Both the position numbers and the translations under genes were made by a program. Below, piece by piece: positions 17,259 through 27,237 of a stretch of DNA of 64,000 bases (positions are counted from its first letter, which is position 1; each line of letters starts with the position of its first letter). Source of the DNA: Chitinophagaceae bacterium (GTDB lineage: Bacteria > Bacteroidota > Bacteroidia > Chitinophagales > Chitinophagaceae); assembly GCA_019638615.1 (NCBI GenBank), contig JAHBTL010000026.1, forward strand, positions 36,967 through 100,966. Direction: 5' to 3'. Below the pieces are notes generated by a model. It had not been told where the DNA came from and made no database searches. It worked only from the letters and a program-made list of their open reading frames with translations.

Positions 17259-19832
17259 CTACTTCTTCTTTTTGGCAGCAGCCTTTTTAGACGCCGCTTT
17301 TTTTGCCGGGGCTTTTGCTTTTTTTTCTTTTTTAGCAAAAGCGCCTGGTACTTCAGCTTCAATGAATTGTTTTACCTCTTCCAGCGAAATGCCAGCCAGG
17401 TCATCGGCTGTATATTTAGCGCCATCCGCCTTTTTGGGGATCTTTACTATCTTTTTCCCGAATTTGATGATGGGACCCCACCGGGCGTTTTCCACCGATA
17501 TTTTTTCATCGGCCCAGCGTTGTATATACCGGTTGCTTTCTTTCTCAATTTTTGCATCGATCAGCTCGTTCATCTCCGCCTGGGTAAGGCGCTCAAAATT
17601 GTACCTGCGCGGCACATTGATGAAGATGCCGTCCCATTTTATGAATGGGCCAAAACGTCCTGTACCTTTGGTAATGGGTTTGCCATCGTAAGTGCCGACC
17701 GGCGCTTCCGCTTTTTTCTTTGCTTCTATATACTGTACCGCTTTTTCAAGGTCAACGGAACCCAGGTCAGTTCCTTTAGGAATAGAAATGAAGTCATCAC
17801 CCCATTTTACATATGGGCCGAACCTGCCTACATTCACAGATATTTCCTTTCCTTCGTATTCTCCTAACCCCGCCTGCGCTTTAAAAAGATCCATCGCCTC
17901 TTCAAAGCTGATGGTCTCTATACTCTGACCGGTAGGTATTTTCGCGAAACGGGGCTTTTCCTCATCATTCGTTGTGCCTATCTGCACCATCGGGCCATAA
18001 CGCCCCATACGGGCTACAACCGGCTTCCCGCTTTCGGGATCTGCGCCCAGCTCTCTTTCACCCTTGATGCGTTCTGCCGTTTCAATCGTATTGTCAACAT
18101 CTTTTTTGAAAGGAGTGTAGAAATCATCCAGCATTTCATTCCATTTCATCTTTCCCTGTGCTACATCGTCAAATTCTTCTTCAATCCTGGCAGTAAAGCC
18201 ATAATCCATGATATCGTCAAAATACTGTTTCAAAAAATCGGTTACTACCAGCCCCAGGTCGCTGGGGAAAAGCTTTGATTTTTCCGCGCCGGTCGTTTCC
18301 TGTTCGGTGAGCTTCGAAATTTTATCGTTCTTCAGCAGTATGATCCGGTAATCTCTTTTTACTCCTTCTTTGTCTCTTTTCTCAACATATCCTCTTTTTA
18401 ATATCGTGGAAATAGTAGGAGCGTAGGTGGAAGGTCTTCCTATCCCCAGCTCTTCCAGCTTTTTTACCAGCGATGCTTCCGTAAAACGCGGCGCGGGGCG
18501 CGAAAAACGCTCTATCGCTTTCATTTCCCTGAATACCAGCTGCTGGTTGATCTCCAGCGGCGGCAGCATGCCTTCAGCGGCTTCTTCCTCCATATCATCC
18601 TCGTCCCTGTCTTCGCGGTACACTTTTAAAAAACCTTCAAATTTCAATACTTCTCCCTGCGCGGTAAGCTCTTCGTTATTGGTGGAAATATTGATCTTTG
18701 CAATGGTTTTTTCCAGCTCCGCATCCGCCATCTGGCTTGCCATGGTACGCTTCCATATCAATTCGTACAGCTTGCGGCAATCCGCATCATCCACCGTTAA
18801 CCTGTCCATCGCTGTCGGGCGTATGGCTTCATGGGCTTCCTGGGCCGATTCGTTTTTGTTTTTGTATTTGCGTACCTGCACATAATCGTTGCCGTATTGC
18901 GACCGTATCCTGTTGGTAATGTCACCAAGCGCAGTATCGCTTAGGTTCACACTATCGGTACGCATATAACTGATGTACCCGTTTTCGTACAGCTTTTGCG
19001 CCAGCAGCATGGTCCTGCTCACGGAGTATCCCATTTTGCGCGATGCTTCCTGCTGCAAAGTAGAAGTGGTAAAAGGAGCTGCAGGTGATTTTCTTGCGGG
19101 TTTTACCTGAATATCCCTTACGGTATATGTAGCGCCTGTACAGCTTTGTAAAAAAGCCTCGGCATCCTTTGCCTGGTTGTATTTGGCGCCTTCCGCTTTA
19201 AAAGTCACATCTTTATTGCTGATGTCCTTTGCTTCAAACAGCGCTTCTACTTTAAAGGTGCTGGCAGCATTAAAGGCATTGATCTCTCTTTCGCGTTCTG
19301 CTATCAGCCTTACAGCTACACTCTGCACACGGCCGGCGCTCAGGTTATTGCGCATGCTCATTTTGCGCCAAAGCACAGGCGACAATTCAAACCCCACGAT
19401 CCTGTCGAGGATACGGCGCGCCTGCTGGGCGTTGACGAGGTTCATATCCAGCGTACGGGGCGATTGTACGGCAGACTGGATGGCAGGTTTGGTAATTTCA
19501 TGAAAAACTATGCGCTTGGTTTTGGCGGGGTCCAATCCCAGCACCTCGCACAAATGCCAGCTGATGGCTTCTCCTTCGCGGTCCTCATCCGTTGCCAGCC
19601 ATACCTCGCTGCTCTTTTTGGCCAGCCCTTTTAATTCCCTCACTACTTTTTCTTTTTCCTCCGGGATGATGTACCTGGGCTTAAAATGGTTATTGATATC
19701 AATGCCCATATCATTTTTCTCCAGGTCGCGGATATGCCCGTAGCAGCTTTTTACCTCGAAATTGCTGCCGAGTATTTTTTCAATGGTTTTTGCCTTTGCC
19801 GGCGATTCTACTATCAATAAATTTTTTGCCAT
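17259..19832 (-). CDS. topA: DNA topoisomerase I
   Basis: 857 residues; relaxes negative supercoils by passing one strand through a transient break. The N-terminal Toprim domain begins LLIVESPAKAKTIEKILG and has DEDREGEAISWHL; the catalytic tyrosine is Tyr289 in GYISYMRTDS. The C-terminus has three or four repeats of the type GRFGPYVKWGD/GRFGPFIKWDG in place of the cysteine zinc ribbons of E. coli TopA, and ends in a Lys/Ala-rich tail that probably binds DNA. This layout is usual in Bacteroidota. Confidence 0.97.
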   Translation of the reverse strand: MAKNLLIVESPAKAKTIEKILGSNFEVKSCYGHIRDLEKNDMGIDINNHFKPRYIIPEEKEKVVRELKGLAKKSSEVWLATDEDREGEAISWHLCEVLGLDPAKTKRIVFHEITKPAIQSAVQSPRTLDMNLVNAQQARRILDRIVGFELSPVLWRKMSMRNNLSAGRVQSVAVRLIAEREREINAFNAASTFKVEALFEAKDISNKDVTFKAEGAKYNQAKDAEAFLQSCTGATYTVRDIQVKPARKSPAAPFTTSTLQQEASRKMGYSVSRTMLLAQKLYENGYISYMRTDSVNLSDTALGDITNRIRSQYGNDYVQVRKYKNKNESAQEAHEAIRPTAMDRLTVDDADCRKLYELIWKRTMASQMADAELEKTIAKINISTNNEELTAQGEVLKFEGFLKVYREDRDEDDMEEEAAEGMLPPLEINQQLVFREMKAIERFSRPAPRFTEASLVKKLEELGIGRPSTYAPTISTILKRGYVEKRDKEGVKRDYRIILLKNDKISKLTEQETTGAEKSKLFPSDLGLVVTDFLKQYFDDIMDYGFTARIEEEFDDVAQGKMKWNEMLDDFYTPFKKDVDNTIETAERIKGERELGADPESGKPVVARMGRYGPMVQIGTTNDEEKPRFAKIPTGQSIETISFEEAMDLFKAQAGLGEYEGKEISVNVGRFGPYVKWGDDFISIPKGTDLGSVDLEKAVQYIEAKKKAEAPVGTYDGKPITKGTGRFGPFIKWDGIFINVPRRYNFERLTQAEMNELIDAKIEKESNRYIQRWADEKISVENARWGPIIKFGKKIVKIPKKADGAKYTADDLAGISLEEVKQFIEAEVPGAFAKKEKKAKAPAKKAASKKAAAKKKK

Positions 19833-20039
19833 GGTATTGGTTAAACTCTGTGACCGGGAAAATATTGCAGGTGTGTTCTTTTAAACGAAATCTTAGGGTA
19901 CCATTCCTGTTACAAAGGCAACGGAAACCTGGTTTTGCTGATCCAAATAGCAACAAAGCCACCTGCCGGACAATGTTTTCCCGCTCTAAAATTGCTGCAA
20001 TATTAAAGTAAACAGTCAAAAAACAAAAAAAACAGGCAA

Positions 20040-20882
20040 TTACAAAAAATCAAGGATATGATCCATTACCGCACGATCGCGGTAGATTTTACGATGTCCC
20101 AGCCCCCGGGTAACAACAAATTGCAAATGATTATGCTGGTCATTCTGAACCTTTTGGGCATCTGCAAAAGGTGTAATATCATCTTCTTCATCGTGCAGCC
20201 ATAGAACCTTTGCCTTTATGTTATTCATGGCTCTCCGTATTGAATAGTATTGCGGGTTGATCCCTCCCTTTTGCTCTGTTATCTGCCCAAGCAGCGTCTT
20301 TATTTTTTTATTCAATCGTAATAAATGAGCAAAGTGGTCAATGGCCGATACGGTTTCGGTAGCAGGAGCAATCAATACCACTTTATTATTGCTGCTGTGG
20401 GGTAATTGTTCAAGCAGGTGTGCAAGCGCCAAACCTCCGAACGAATGGGCCATAAAGGCGTCAAAAGGGCCGAATTGACGACAGATGGCTGAAAGCGTTT
20501 GTACATATTCAGGCAGGGTAATGGTTTTTCCTTCACTTTTTCCATGCGCCTGCGCGTCAAACGCCACCACTTCATATTCTTTTTGTACCAGCCGGTCAGC
20601 ATATATATCAAAATTGGTGGCGGCAGATTCAAATCCATGTGCAATTAAAATCTTTTTTTTGCCTTGTGCGTTCCAGCGGTAACCATGCAGCCGGTAGTCG
20701 TTCACGGTAATGGTCAACTGCTCAGCCTTTTTTATTATGGAGGATCCGGTAGATTGTTTCTTTTTTCGGGGAGTACAAAAAAGCGCGAAGGCCTTTTGCG
20801 CCGCTTTTCGAGGAGCCGCAAAAGAAATTACACGGAATTGAAGGCGGACGAAGGCAAGTGCTATTTTCTGCGATAATTTCAT
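20040..20882 (-). CDS. Alpha/beta hydrolase
   Basis: 280 residues from MKLSQKIAL (the frame extends seven codons further upstream). Oxyanion HGFES, nucleophile elbow AHSFGG, acid in HDEEDDITPF and C-terminal GLGHRKIYRD histidine form a plausible triad. The pattern KILIAHGFESAATNFDIYADRL suggests a lysophospholipase-like or serine aminopeptidase S33-like enzyme in the cytosol. Divergent from the DUF2520 gene. Substrate unknown. Confidence 0.8.
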   Translation of the reverse strand: MKLSQKIALAFVRLQFRVISFAAPRKAAQKAFALFCTPRKKKQSTGSSIIKKAEQLTITVNDYRLHGYRWNAQGKKKILIAHGFESAATNFDIYADRLVQKEYEVVAFDAQAHGKSEGKTITLPEYVQTLSAICRQFGPFDAFMAHSFGGLALAHLLEQLPHSSNNKVVLIAPATETVSAIDHFAHLLRLNKKIKTLLGQITEQKGGINPQYYSIRRAMNNIKAKVLWLHDEEDDITPFADAQKVQNDQHNHLQFVVTRGLGHRKIYRDRAVMDHILDFL

Positions 20883-20978
20883 GATATTGTTTATCAGAAA
20901 CACTGAACGGGCGGCAAATATACTGGTAAAGCATATTGACTAAAAGCCGGATATTATATTCACCTTATAATTTATACA

Positions 20979-21746
20979 ATGAATATCGTTTTAATAGGGA
21001 CAGGGAATGTTGCTTTTGTGCTGGGAAACAGAATACATACAGCAGGACATACCATTGTGCAGGTAGTGGGCAGGAACCGGGAAAAAGCAACCGGACTGGC
21101 CCGGATGCTGCATGCTGAAGCAACCGATGATTTTAAAAAAATACACCAGCAGGCAGCTATATATATTATAGCTATAACAGACGACGCTTTATGGACAATC
21201 AGGGATAGTTTGTCAATACAAAGCGGTATTGTATTGCATACGGCAGGGTCGGTGCCCAAAGATGTATTGCAGGGCCTGGGCAGCCATTACGGGATATTAT
21301 ACCCGCTGCAAAGCCTGCGCCGCGACCGGACTGAAATACCCGACATTCCATTTTTAATTGATGCCGACAATGATATTACCCTGGAAATAGTGAAATCGTT
21401 TGCGTCTGCTTTATCGCCCCTGGTGGAGCAGGCAGACGACAGCAAGCGGATGAAGCTGCATATTGGGGCTGTGCTTGTCAACAATTTTACCAATCATCTT
21501 TTTACGCTTGCCCAGTCTTTCTGCCGGCGGGAGCAACTGGATTTCCAATTACTGCTGCCGATTATCCGGGAAACCGCTGCCCGGCTGGACCAATATCCGG
21601 CAGCCACTATGCAAACGGGACCTGCCATCCGGAATGACAGGGAGACTTTGCAAAAACAAGATCATTATCTTGACAAATACCCCGAGATCAAAAGAATATA
21701 CGAGGTGTTTACGGAAAGCATCCGGGAGTTCCACCCTGCTCGATAA
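20979..21746 (+). CDS. Rossmann-like and DUF2520 domain protein
   Basis: 255 residues. The N-terminal NAD(P)-binding pattern IVLIGTGNVAFVLG is followed by the DUF2520 C-terminal domain (about residues 125-250), which resembles the dimerisation domain of 6-phosphogluconate dehydrogenase/ketopantoate reductase-like enzymes: MKLHIGAVLVNNFTNHLF and ETAARLDQ. No reaction is established. First of three same-strand genes with UbiA and Maf, a grouping that I believe is common in Bacteroidota. Confidence 0.88.
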   Translation: MNIVLIGTGNVAFVLGNRIHTAGHTIVQVVGRNREKATGLARMLHAEATDDFKKIHQQAAIYIIAITDDALWTIRDSLSIQSGIVLHTAGSVPKDVLQGLGSHYGILYPLQSLRRDRTEIPDIPFLIDADNDITLEIVKSFASALSPLVEQADDSKRMKLHIGAVLVNNFTNHLFTLAQSFCRREQLDFQLLLPIIRETAARLDQYPAATMQTGPAIRNDRETLQKQDHYLDKYPEIKRIYEVFTESIREFHPAR

Positions 21747-21842
21747 TTATATCCAGCCCTGTAAGATGCGTAAATGCCGGAAATATCTTATTGATAACGT
21801 CAGGGATTTCCTATTTCCGATTTAGGGCTTTACCTTCACCCC

Positions 21843-22805
21843 ATGAAAATGATAGGCGCTTTTTTCAGACTTATCAGGTATCAAAATCTTATATTCATCG
21901 GCATTACCCAATGCCTTTTTTATTTCTGTATCCTCTACCCGGCCGTTCATCCCGGAGAGTTTTTTTCAGATGAATTAGCGCTTTTTATTCTTTTGGTATT
22001 GTCTTCCATTTTTATCGCTGCCGGCGGATATGTTATCAATGACTATTTTGACTTGAATATAGACCAGGTAAACAAACCCAAACGGATAGTAGTGGAAAAA
22101 CTAATACACCGGCGCTGGGCTATTATCTGGCACTGGCTATTGTCTACGGCAGGCGTGGTAATGGGGTTTTATATTTCGTTTGTCACGCGTAACTGGCTGA
22201 TCGGGTTTTCCAATGTAGCCTGTGTTTTACTGTTATGGGTATATTCAACCACTTTCAAAAAGAAATTGTTGTCAGGCAATATTATCATATCGCTGCTCAC
22301 AGCATGGGTAGTATTTGTTGTGTTTTTTTTCATAGATCATTTTTCCTCCAATAGCATACCAGGCTGGCGCTTACACGGTGCTGTTGATAACGCGGTTCAC
22401 CGGCGCACGATGCGGCTTACTTTTTTATACGGGGGATTTGCTTTTGTTATTTCGCTGATCAGGGAAGTCATTAAAGATATGGAGGACATCGAAGGGGATG
22501 CGCGTTACGGATGTAAAACCATGCCGATCGTTTGGGGAGTGCCTGTTGCCAAGGTATTTACAGGCGTATGGCTGATGGTGCTGACCGGTTCTTTGCTGGC
22601 TATCCAGTTTTACGCCATGTACCTGGGCTGGTGGTGGAGTATCCTGTATTGTACCTTGTTCATTATGGTTCCTTTACTGTGGATCACACGAAAGCTGTAT
22701 GTTGCTGCGGTAGCGGCAGATTTTGCATACCTGAGCGGAGCGGTTAAGTTTGTAATGCTTACGGGCATCCTCTCCATGTTGTTCTTCAAATTGTATCATT
22801 CATGA
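21843..22805 (+). CDS. UbiA-family prenyltransferase
   Basis: 320 residues, eight to nine helices. The first Asp-rich motif is NDYFDLNIDQVN (about residues 66-77) and the second REVIKDMEDIEGD, which bind the Mg-prenyl diphosphate. The lysine- and arginine-rich KPKRIVVEK follows the first motif. Proteins of this type are annotated as geranylgeranylglycerol-phosphate geranylgeranyltransferases, but the acceptor cannot be told from sequence; a role in lipid or quinone synthesis is possible. The last four bases overlap the maf start (ATGA). Confidence 0.88.
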   Translation: MKMIGAFFRLIRYQNLIFIGITQCLFYFCILYPAVHPGEFFSDELALFILLVLSSIFIAAGGYVINDYFDLNIDQVNKPKRIVVEKLIHRRWAIIWHWLLSTAGVVMGFYISFVTRNWLIGFSNVACVLLLWVYSTTFKKKLLSGNIIISLLTAWVVFVVFFFIDHFSSNSIPGWRLHGAVDNAVHRRTMRLTFLYGGFAFVISLIREVIKDMEDIEGDARYGCKTMPIVWGVPVAKVFTGVWLMVLTGSLLAIQFYAMYLGWWWSILYCTLFIMVPLLWITRKLYVAAVAADFAYLSGAVKFVMLTGILSMLFFKLYHS

Positions 22806-23377
22806 AAAAAATAATCCTGGCTTCGCAATCACCCCGCCGCAGGCAATTGCTGGAGTGGGCGGAAATAGATTTTGATATCATTGTACAATCAACGGATGAA
22901 TCGTATCCTGCCGGTCTTCCTCCTGATGAAGTTGCCATTTATATCGCAAAACAAAAAGCCATCGCGGTAAAAGAGAGCGAAGCCTATCTTCGTTATGAAA
23001 GCAATCTTTCCGTATTAGCGGCTGACACGATCGTTGTATGCGAGGGGGAAATATTGAGCAAGCCCAAAGACAGGCAGGACGCAGTACGTATATTAAGCCT
23101 GCTGTCGGGGAAGAAACATGAGGTCATTACCGGCGTTGTTATTTTAAGCGGCGAACAAAATCCTGTAGCATTTGCAGATACTACAGAAGTGTGGTTTCAT
23201 GACTTAACCCGGGAGCAGATTGTTTTTTACATAGACAATTATAAACCGTATGACAAAGCCGGCGCCTATGCCATACAGGAATGGATCGGCGTTATTGGCA
23301 TTAAAAAGATCAACGGCGATTTTTATAATGTGATGGGACTGCCCGTAAGCAGGGTGGTGAGGAGCTTGGAAATGTAA
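22802..23377 (+). CDS. maf: Maf-family nucleotide pyrophosphatase
   Basis: 191 residues; hydrolyses modified or canonical nucleoside triphosphates (dTTP/UTP or m7GTP types) to the monophosphates, protecting nucleotide pools. The family start ILASQSPRRRQLL, the metal-site AADTIVVCEGEILSKP and the late YDKAGAYAIQEW with catalytic residues are all present. Translationally coupled to the prenyltransferase gene by a 4-base overlap. Confidence 0.95.
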   Translation: MKKIILASQSPRRRQLLEWAEIDFDIIVQSTDESYPAGLPPDEVAIYIAKQKAIAVKESEAYLRYESNLSVLAADTIVVCEGEILSKPKDRQDAVRILSLLSGKKHEVITGVVILSGEQNPVAFADTTEVWFHDLTREQIVFYIDNYKPYDKAGAYAIQEWIGVIGIKKINGDFYNVMGLPVSRVVRSLEM

Positions 23378-23560
23378 GGGCAAGGGCAGTGGATGGTTGA
23401 GAGTGGACAATGGACAGTTGACGATGATTTTTGATTTAGGATGACTATAAACTACAACCCACAAACGGTAAACAGTGCAATTTAAATTTCAAATTTCAAA
23501 TCTCAAATTTCAAATCCACACCACAAATCAAAAACATTCCGTAACTTACTGTCTTAACCT
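23378..23560. repeat. Degenerate word-repeat spacer
   Basis: After the maf stop lies a run of imperfect words: GGGCAGTGGATGGTTGAGAG, GTGGACAATGGACAGTTGAC, then CTACAACCCACAAACGGTAAAC, then alternating AAATTTCAAA/TCTCAAA units (23480-23517). The same kinds of words occur at 792-984 and 44566-44790. No gene is seen. Confidence 0.7.
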
Positions 23561-23588
23561 TTTGTAACACACTTTTTTGCTATTACCT

Positions 23589-24860
23589 ATGACCGAGAAA
23601 CTTCTACAGTATATCTGGCAGATGCAGTACTTCAATAAAACCGATCTGCATACCGTCGACCAGGAACCTCTTACCATTCTTCATCCCGGATTTTTAAACA
23701 AGCACCAGGGCCCCGATTTTACTGAAGCTAATATTAAAATTGGTAATACCAGGTGGGCAGGAAATGTGGAGCTGCACGTAAAATCCTCCGACTGGAAGGC
23801 GCATCACCACGACAACGACCGGAACTATAAAAATGTAATCCTGCATGTGGTATGGAAAAACGATTTCAGTGTGAAAGACAGCAATGGAGTTGAATTGCCC
23901 GTGCTGGTACTGGAAGACAGGGTTCCGAAGCTGCTGCTTACCCGTTATGAAGAGCTGATGTACAGCCAGTCTTATATTCCCTGTGAGAAAAGCGTTGCAG
24001 CGGTGCCTGGTTTGATTTGGATGTCGTGGAAAGAAAGAATAATAGCGGAACGACTGGAAAGAAAAGCCATTACGATAAAAAAATACCTGGATGAGACCAG
24101 TTTTCATTGGGAGGAAGTGTTCTGGTGGATGCTTGCCCGCAATTTTGGTATTACCGTTAACAGCAACGTTTTTGAAGAAATAGCGCGATCGGTACCTGTT
24201 ACCATACTGGCAAAGCACAAATTGCAGATACACCAGCTTGAAGCTTTTCTTTTCGGGCAGGCCGGCCTGCTGCAACAGCGGTTCCGCGAAAGCTACCCTT
24301 TAATGCTCCAGAAAGAGTTCCGGTTTTATAAAAAGAAATATGGCTTTAAGCGTGTAAGTCAGCCTGTTCATTTTTTAAGGATGCGCCCGCAGAGTTTTCC
24401 AACCATACGGCTTGCGCAGCTGGCTGTTTTAATTCATCGTTCCAGCCACCTTTTTTCGGAGGTGAAGCAGGCAACGGACCTGCAGGAGATCAGGAAGCTG
24501 CTGGGCGTTACTGCCAACGATTACTGGCATTATCATTACAGGTTCGATGAAGAAACAGCTTTTGCCGAAAAAACACTCGGGCATCAGATGATCAACAACA
24601 TCCTCATTAATACGATTGTTCCTGTTGTATACGCATATGGGCACCTGAACAGTGAGGAAGCTTTCAAAAACAAGGCAGTGAACTGGCTGAACGATATTCC
24701 TGCTGAGGAGAACGCTATTACCCGGCAGTGGAAATTGCTGGGAATAACCAGTCAATCCGCTTTTGATTCACAAGCCATCAATGAACTGGCAAAGCGATAT
24801 TGTTGCAATAAGCGTTGTCTTTCCTGTGCTGTAGGAAATGCTGTTTTAAAAAGAAGATAA
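23589..24860 (+). CDS. DUF2851 family protein
   Basis: 423 residues from ATG giving MTEKLLQYIWQ; an upstream TTG start adds four residues. The motif HPGFLNKHQGPDFTEANI and the following GNVELHVKSSDWKAHHHDND are the DUF2851 family hallmark, with histidine/aspartate/glutamate clusters that suggest metal binding (the pattern resembles a PD-(D/E)XK-type or related nuclease core, by inference only). The C-terminus holds a cysteine cluster CCNKRCLSCAVG that may bind a metal. Function not established. Confidence 0.85.
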   Translation: MTEKLLQYIWQMQYFNKTDLHTVDQEPLTILHPGFLNKHQGPDFTEANIKIGNTRWAGNVELHVKSSDWKAHHHDNDRNYKNVILHVVWKNDFSVKDSNGVELPVLVLEDRVPKLLLTRYEELMYSQSYIPCEKSVAAVPGLIWMSWKERIIAERLERKAITIKKYLDETSFHWEEVFWWMLARNFGITVNSNVFEEIARSVPVTILAKHKLQIHQLEAFLFGQAGLLQQRFRESYPLMLQKEFRFYKKKYGFKRVSQPVHFLRMRPQSFPTIRLAQLAVLIHRSSHLFSEVKQATDLQEIRKLLGVTANDYWHYHYRFDEETAFAEKTLGHQMINNILINTIVPVVYAYGHLNSEEAFKNKAVNWLNDIPAEENAITRQWKLLGITSQSAFDSQAINELAKRYCCNKRCLSCAVGNAVLKRR

Positions 24861-24863
24861 TAA

Positions 24864-25286
24864 TCAATGAACGGGTATTTCGTTCCAGTTAAAAACCGTA
24901 TTCACTTTTATATCCGGGTGAATGCTGTTAATGACAGGGCAGGTATGGGCCGCTCTTTCAAGAATGGTTCTTTGTTTTTCATCCGGCACCAGGGTTTCCG
25001 GAAAATGAAATGTTAAATTTATACCGCTTATCCGCCTGGGATCGCTCGCCATGATCTTCTCTACATCTACCTTTATTCCTGCAATATCCAGCTCCATGTC
25101 CCGCGCTTTAATACCCATGATAGTGAGCATGCAGCTTGCCAGTGAAGTAGCTACCAGGTCAGACGGGGAAAATCTTTCGCCTTTTCCCTGGTTGTCGGGG
25201 GGGGCGTCAGTTTCAATTACAGTTCCTGATTTCAGATGGGTGCAAACCGTACGTAAATTTCCTTCGTACACTACTGTTGAAGTCAT
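24864..25286 (-). CDS. OsmC family peroxiredoxin-like protein
   Basis: 140 residues when started at MTSTVVYEGN; the 51 codons upstream in frame do not fit the family. The first active cysteine lies in SPSDLVATSLASCMLT and the second in HTCPVINSIHPD, the expected pair for thiol-dependent hydroperoxide reduction. Convergent with the DUF2851 gene (four bases apart) and divergent from the next gene, whose leader overlaps its own. Confidence 0.92.
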   Translation of the reverse strand: MTSTVVYEGNLRTVCTHLKSGTVIETDAPPDNQGKGERFSPSDLVATSLASCMLTIMGIKARDMELDIAGIKVDVEKIMASDPRRISGINLTFHFPETLVPDEKQRTILERAAHTCPVINSIHPDIKVNTVFNWNEIPVH

Positions 25287-25334
25287 TGTATTATTTTTGT
25301 TTAAATTTACGATTAAAGAACTAAAATATTCCAC

Positions 25335-26156
25335 GTGAAGAAAATCATTGCAGTTGGTTTGCTTGTTTGTTTTACAGTTGCGGGGATTGCCCAGCAGGAA
25401 CCGGGAGCACGTATAAAAAAAGAAGACAAGAAAAGGCAAAAACGGGAAAAAATCAACCAGTTGCTCAAGTTGGAAGAGGAGGGATTTCCTTCATTCAGGA
25501 AACAGAACGCTTTTGGCATTAAGCTGAATACAGACGGGTGGGGATTATCATATGAATTGGGCAAATCTAAAACTGTAACGCGTGCCGGTATTTACCAGAT
25601 TGAGTTTAATGAAAAAAAACATCCCAAGGAAATAAAAACCAGTGTAGCATCTTCTGCCGGTGGATTTATATTTTTTGGTAACCCGTATGTGTATGGTAAG
25701 AAAAATATTTTTTACCAGTTAAAGCTTTCTGCCGGGCAACAATTATTGATCGGTGGTAAAGGCAATAAAAACGGGGTGTCGGTTTACGGAATCGGAACAG
25801 GAGGCGTTTCCCTGGGCTTTATGCGTCCTTATTACGTAGAAGTGCTGGATGATAACAATAAAAACAAGTATGTAAAATATGATTCTCCCGACAGCCTGCT
25901 TTTTATGGATCCGAACAGCATTATTGGCGGGGGCGGATTGACCAAAGGATGGAATGAAATGAAATTTGCGCCGGGGCTTCATGCTAAAACAGCTATCCGG
26001 TTCGATTATAACCGTTTTAATACCATCGTCTCTGCTATAGAGGGAGGGGTAAATGCAGAATATTATTTTAAAGACATTGAGCAGATGCTATACAATCCTA
26101 CCCGCAAATTCTTTCTGAATGCCTATGTTTCCATCTTATTTGGCAAACGGAAGTAA
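25335..26156 (+). CDS. Secreted or outer-membrane protein of unknown function
   Basis: 273 residues, GTG start; the N-terminus MKKIIAVGLLVCFTVAGIAQ is a good signal peptide, so this start is likely. A lysine/arginine-rich segment follows (residues 25-45), then alternating strands such as AFGIKLNTDGWGLSYELG and a terminal FFLNAYVSILFGKRK, consistent with a small beta-barrel. A TAnnTTTG box (25292-25299) precedes it. Not recognised as a named family. Confidence 0.7.
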   Translation: MKKIIAVGLLVCFTVAGIAQQEPGARIKKEDKKRQKREKINQLLKLEEEGFPSFRKQNAFGIKLNTDGWGLSYELGKSKTVTRAGIYQIEFNEKKHPKEIKTSVASSAGGFIFFGNPYVYGKKNIFYQLKLSAGQQLLIGGKGNKNGVSVYGIGTGGVSLGFMRPYYVEVLDDNNKNKYVKYDSPDSLLFMDPNSIIGGGGLTKGWNEMKFAPGLHAKTAIRFDYNRFNTIVSAIEGGVNAEYYFKDIEQMLYNPTRKFFLNAYVSILFGKRK

Positions 26157-26170
26157 GAGGGTTATTTTTG
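26139..26170 (+). promoter_or_regulatory. Promoter of lipA
   Basis: TTTG at 26139-26142 and TATTTTTG at 26163-26170 are separated by 20 bases, close to the Bacteroidota consensus, and lie 27 bases before the lipA ATG. The element overlaps the end of the upstream gene. Confidence 0.7.
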
Positions 26171-26196
26171 CGTTTCCGTAATTTTCAATTTATATT

Positions 26197-27126
26197 ATGA
26201 GCGGATCTTGTGTTACTTTCCAGGAAACGGAGCCACGCGCTAAAAAGCCGGATTGGCTGAGGGTGAAACTGCCTATAGGAGAGGGGTACAAAAATGTAAG
26301 GAATTTAGTTGATACGCATAAGCTGCATACCATTTGCGAAAGCGGTAATTGTCCCAATATGGGAGAGTGCTGGGGAGCCGGAACCGCAACCTTTATGATA
26401 CTTGGCAATGTTTGTACACGCAGCTGCGGCTTTTGCGCGGTGGCAACCGGGCGGCCCGAAGCCGTTGACTGGGACGAACCGCAACGGGTAGCCGAAGCCA
26501 TTTACCTGATGAAAGTAAAGCATGCGGTGATTACTTCGGTAGACAGGGACGAATTAAAAGATGGCGGAAGCATTATATGGTACAATACCATTAAGGCTGT
26601 TAAAGCATTAACGCCCGGCACAACCCTCGAAACGCTGGTGCCTGACTTTAAAGGCGAAAAAGAGAATATTCAGCGCATCATAGAGGCGGCACCGGAAGTG
26701 GTGTCGCACAATATTGAAACTGTTGAGCGAATGACGCGCCAGGTACGCATACAGGCCAAATACTGGAGAAGCATGGAAGTGCTGAAATACCTGAAAGAAA
26801 ACGGCATGCGTACCAAATCGGGCATTATGCTGGGGTTGGGAGAAACGCAGGAAGAAGTATTACAAACCATGCGCGACCTGCGCGCCAATGGAGTGGATGT
26901 AATTACCATTGGTCAATACCTGCAGCCAACACGGAAACATTTGCCTGTTCAGCGGTTTGTACATCCCCACGAATTTGATGAATATACAATGGCCGGTTAC
27001 GAAATGGGATTCGATTATGTAGAAAGCGGTCCCCTTGTCCGTTCGTCCTATCACAGCGAAAGACATGTGTACAACGGGATCGGCAAACTGGAATGGGAAA
27101 AGAAAAAAGCTCTGACGGCACAGTAA
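26197..27126 (+). CDS. lipA: Lipoyl synthase
   Basis: 309 residues; radical-SAM enzyme that inserts two sulfurs into octanoyl groups on the E2/H proteins of 2-oxoacid dehydrogenases and the glycine cleavage system. The auxiliary cluster ligands are Cys47, Cys52 and Cys58 ([12 protein letters not shown]) and the radical-SAM cluster ligands Cys73, Cys77 and Cys80 (CTRSCGFC). The C-terminal RSSYHSE arginine-serine motif holds the third auxiliary-cluster ligand. The usual partner lipB is not in the window. Confidence 0.97.
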   Translation: MSGSCVTFQETEPRAKKPDWLRVKLPIGEGYKNVRNLVDTHKLHTICESGNCPNMGECWGAGTATFMILGNVCTRSCGFCAVATGRPEAVDWDEPQRVAEAIYLMKVKHAVITSVDRDELKDGGSIIWYNTIKAVKALTPGTTLETLVPDFKGEKENIQRIIEAAPEVVSHNIETVERMTRQVRIQAKYWRSMEVLKYLKENGMRTKSGIMLGLGETQEEVLQTMRDLRANGVDVITIGQYLQPTRKHLPVQRFVHPHEFDEYTMAGYEMGFDYVESGPLVRSSYHSERHVYNGIGKLEWEKKKALTAQ

Positions 27127-27237
27127 AATCAAGCTCACATCACTCTTCTGCAGGATTCCCTGTACAATAATTTATAATACCGGCCGATTAATGAATAACA
27201 TAGATGTTGTTTCTATCATCTTTTTAAAACACTCGTA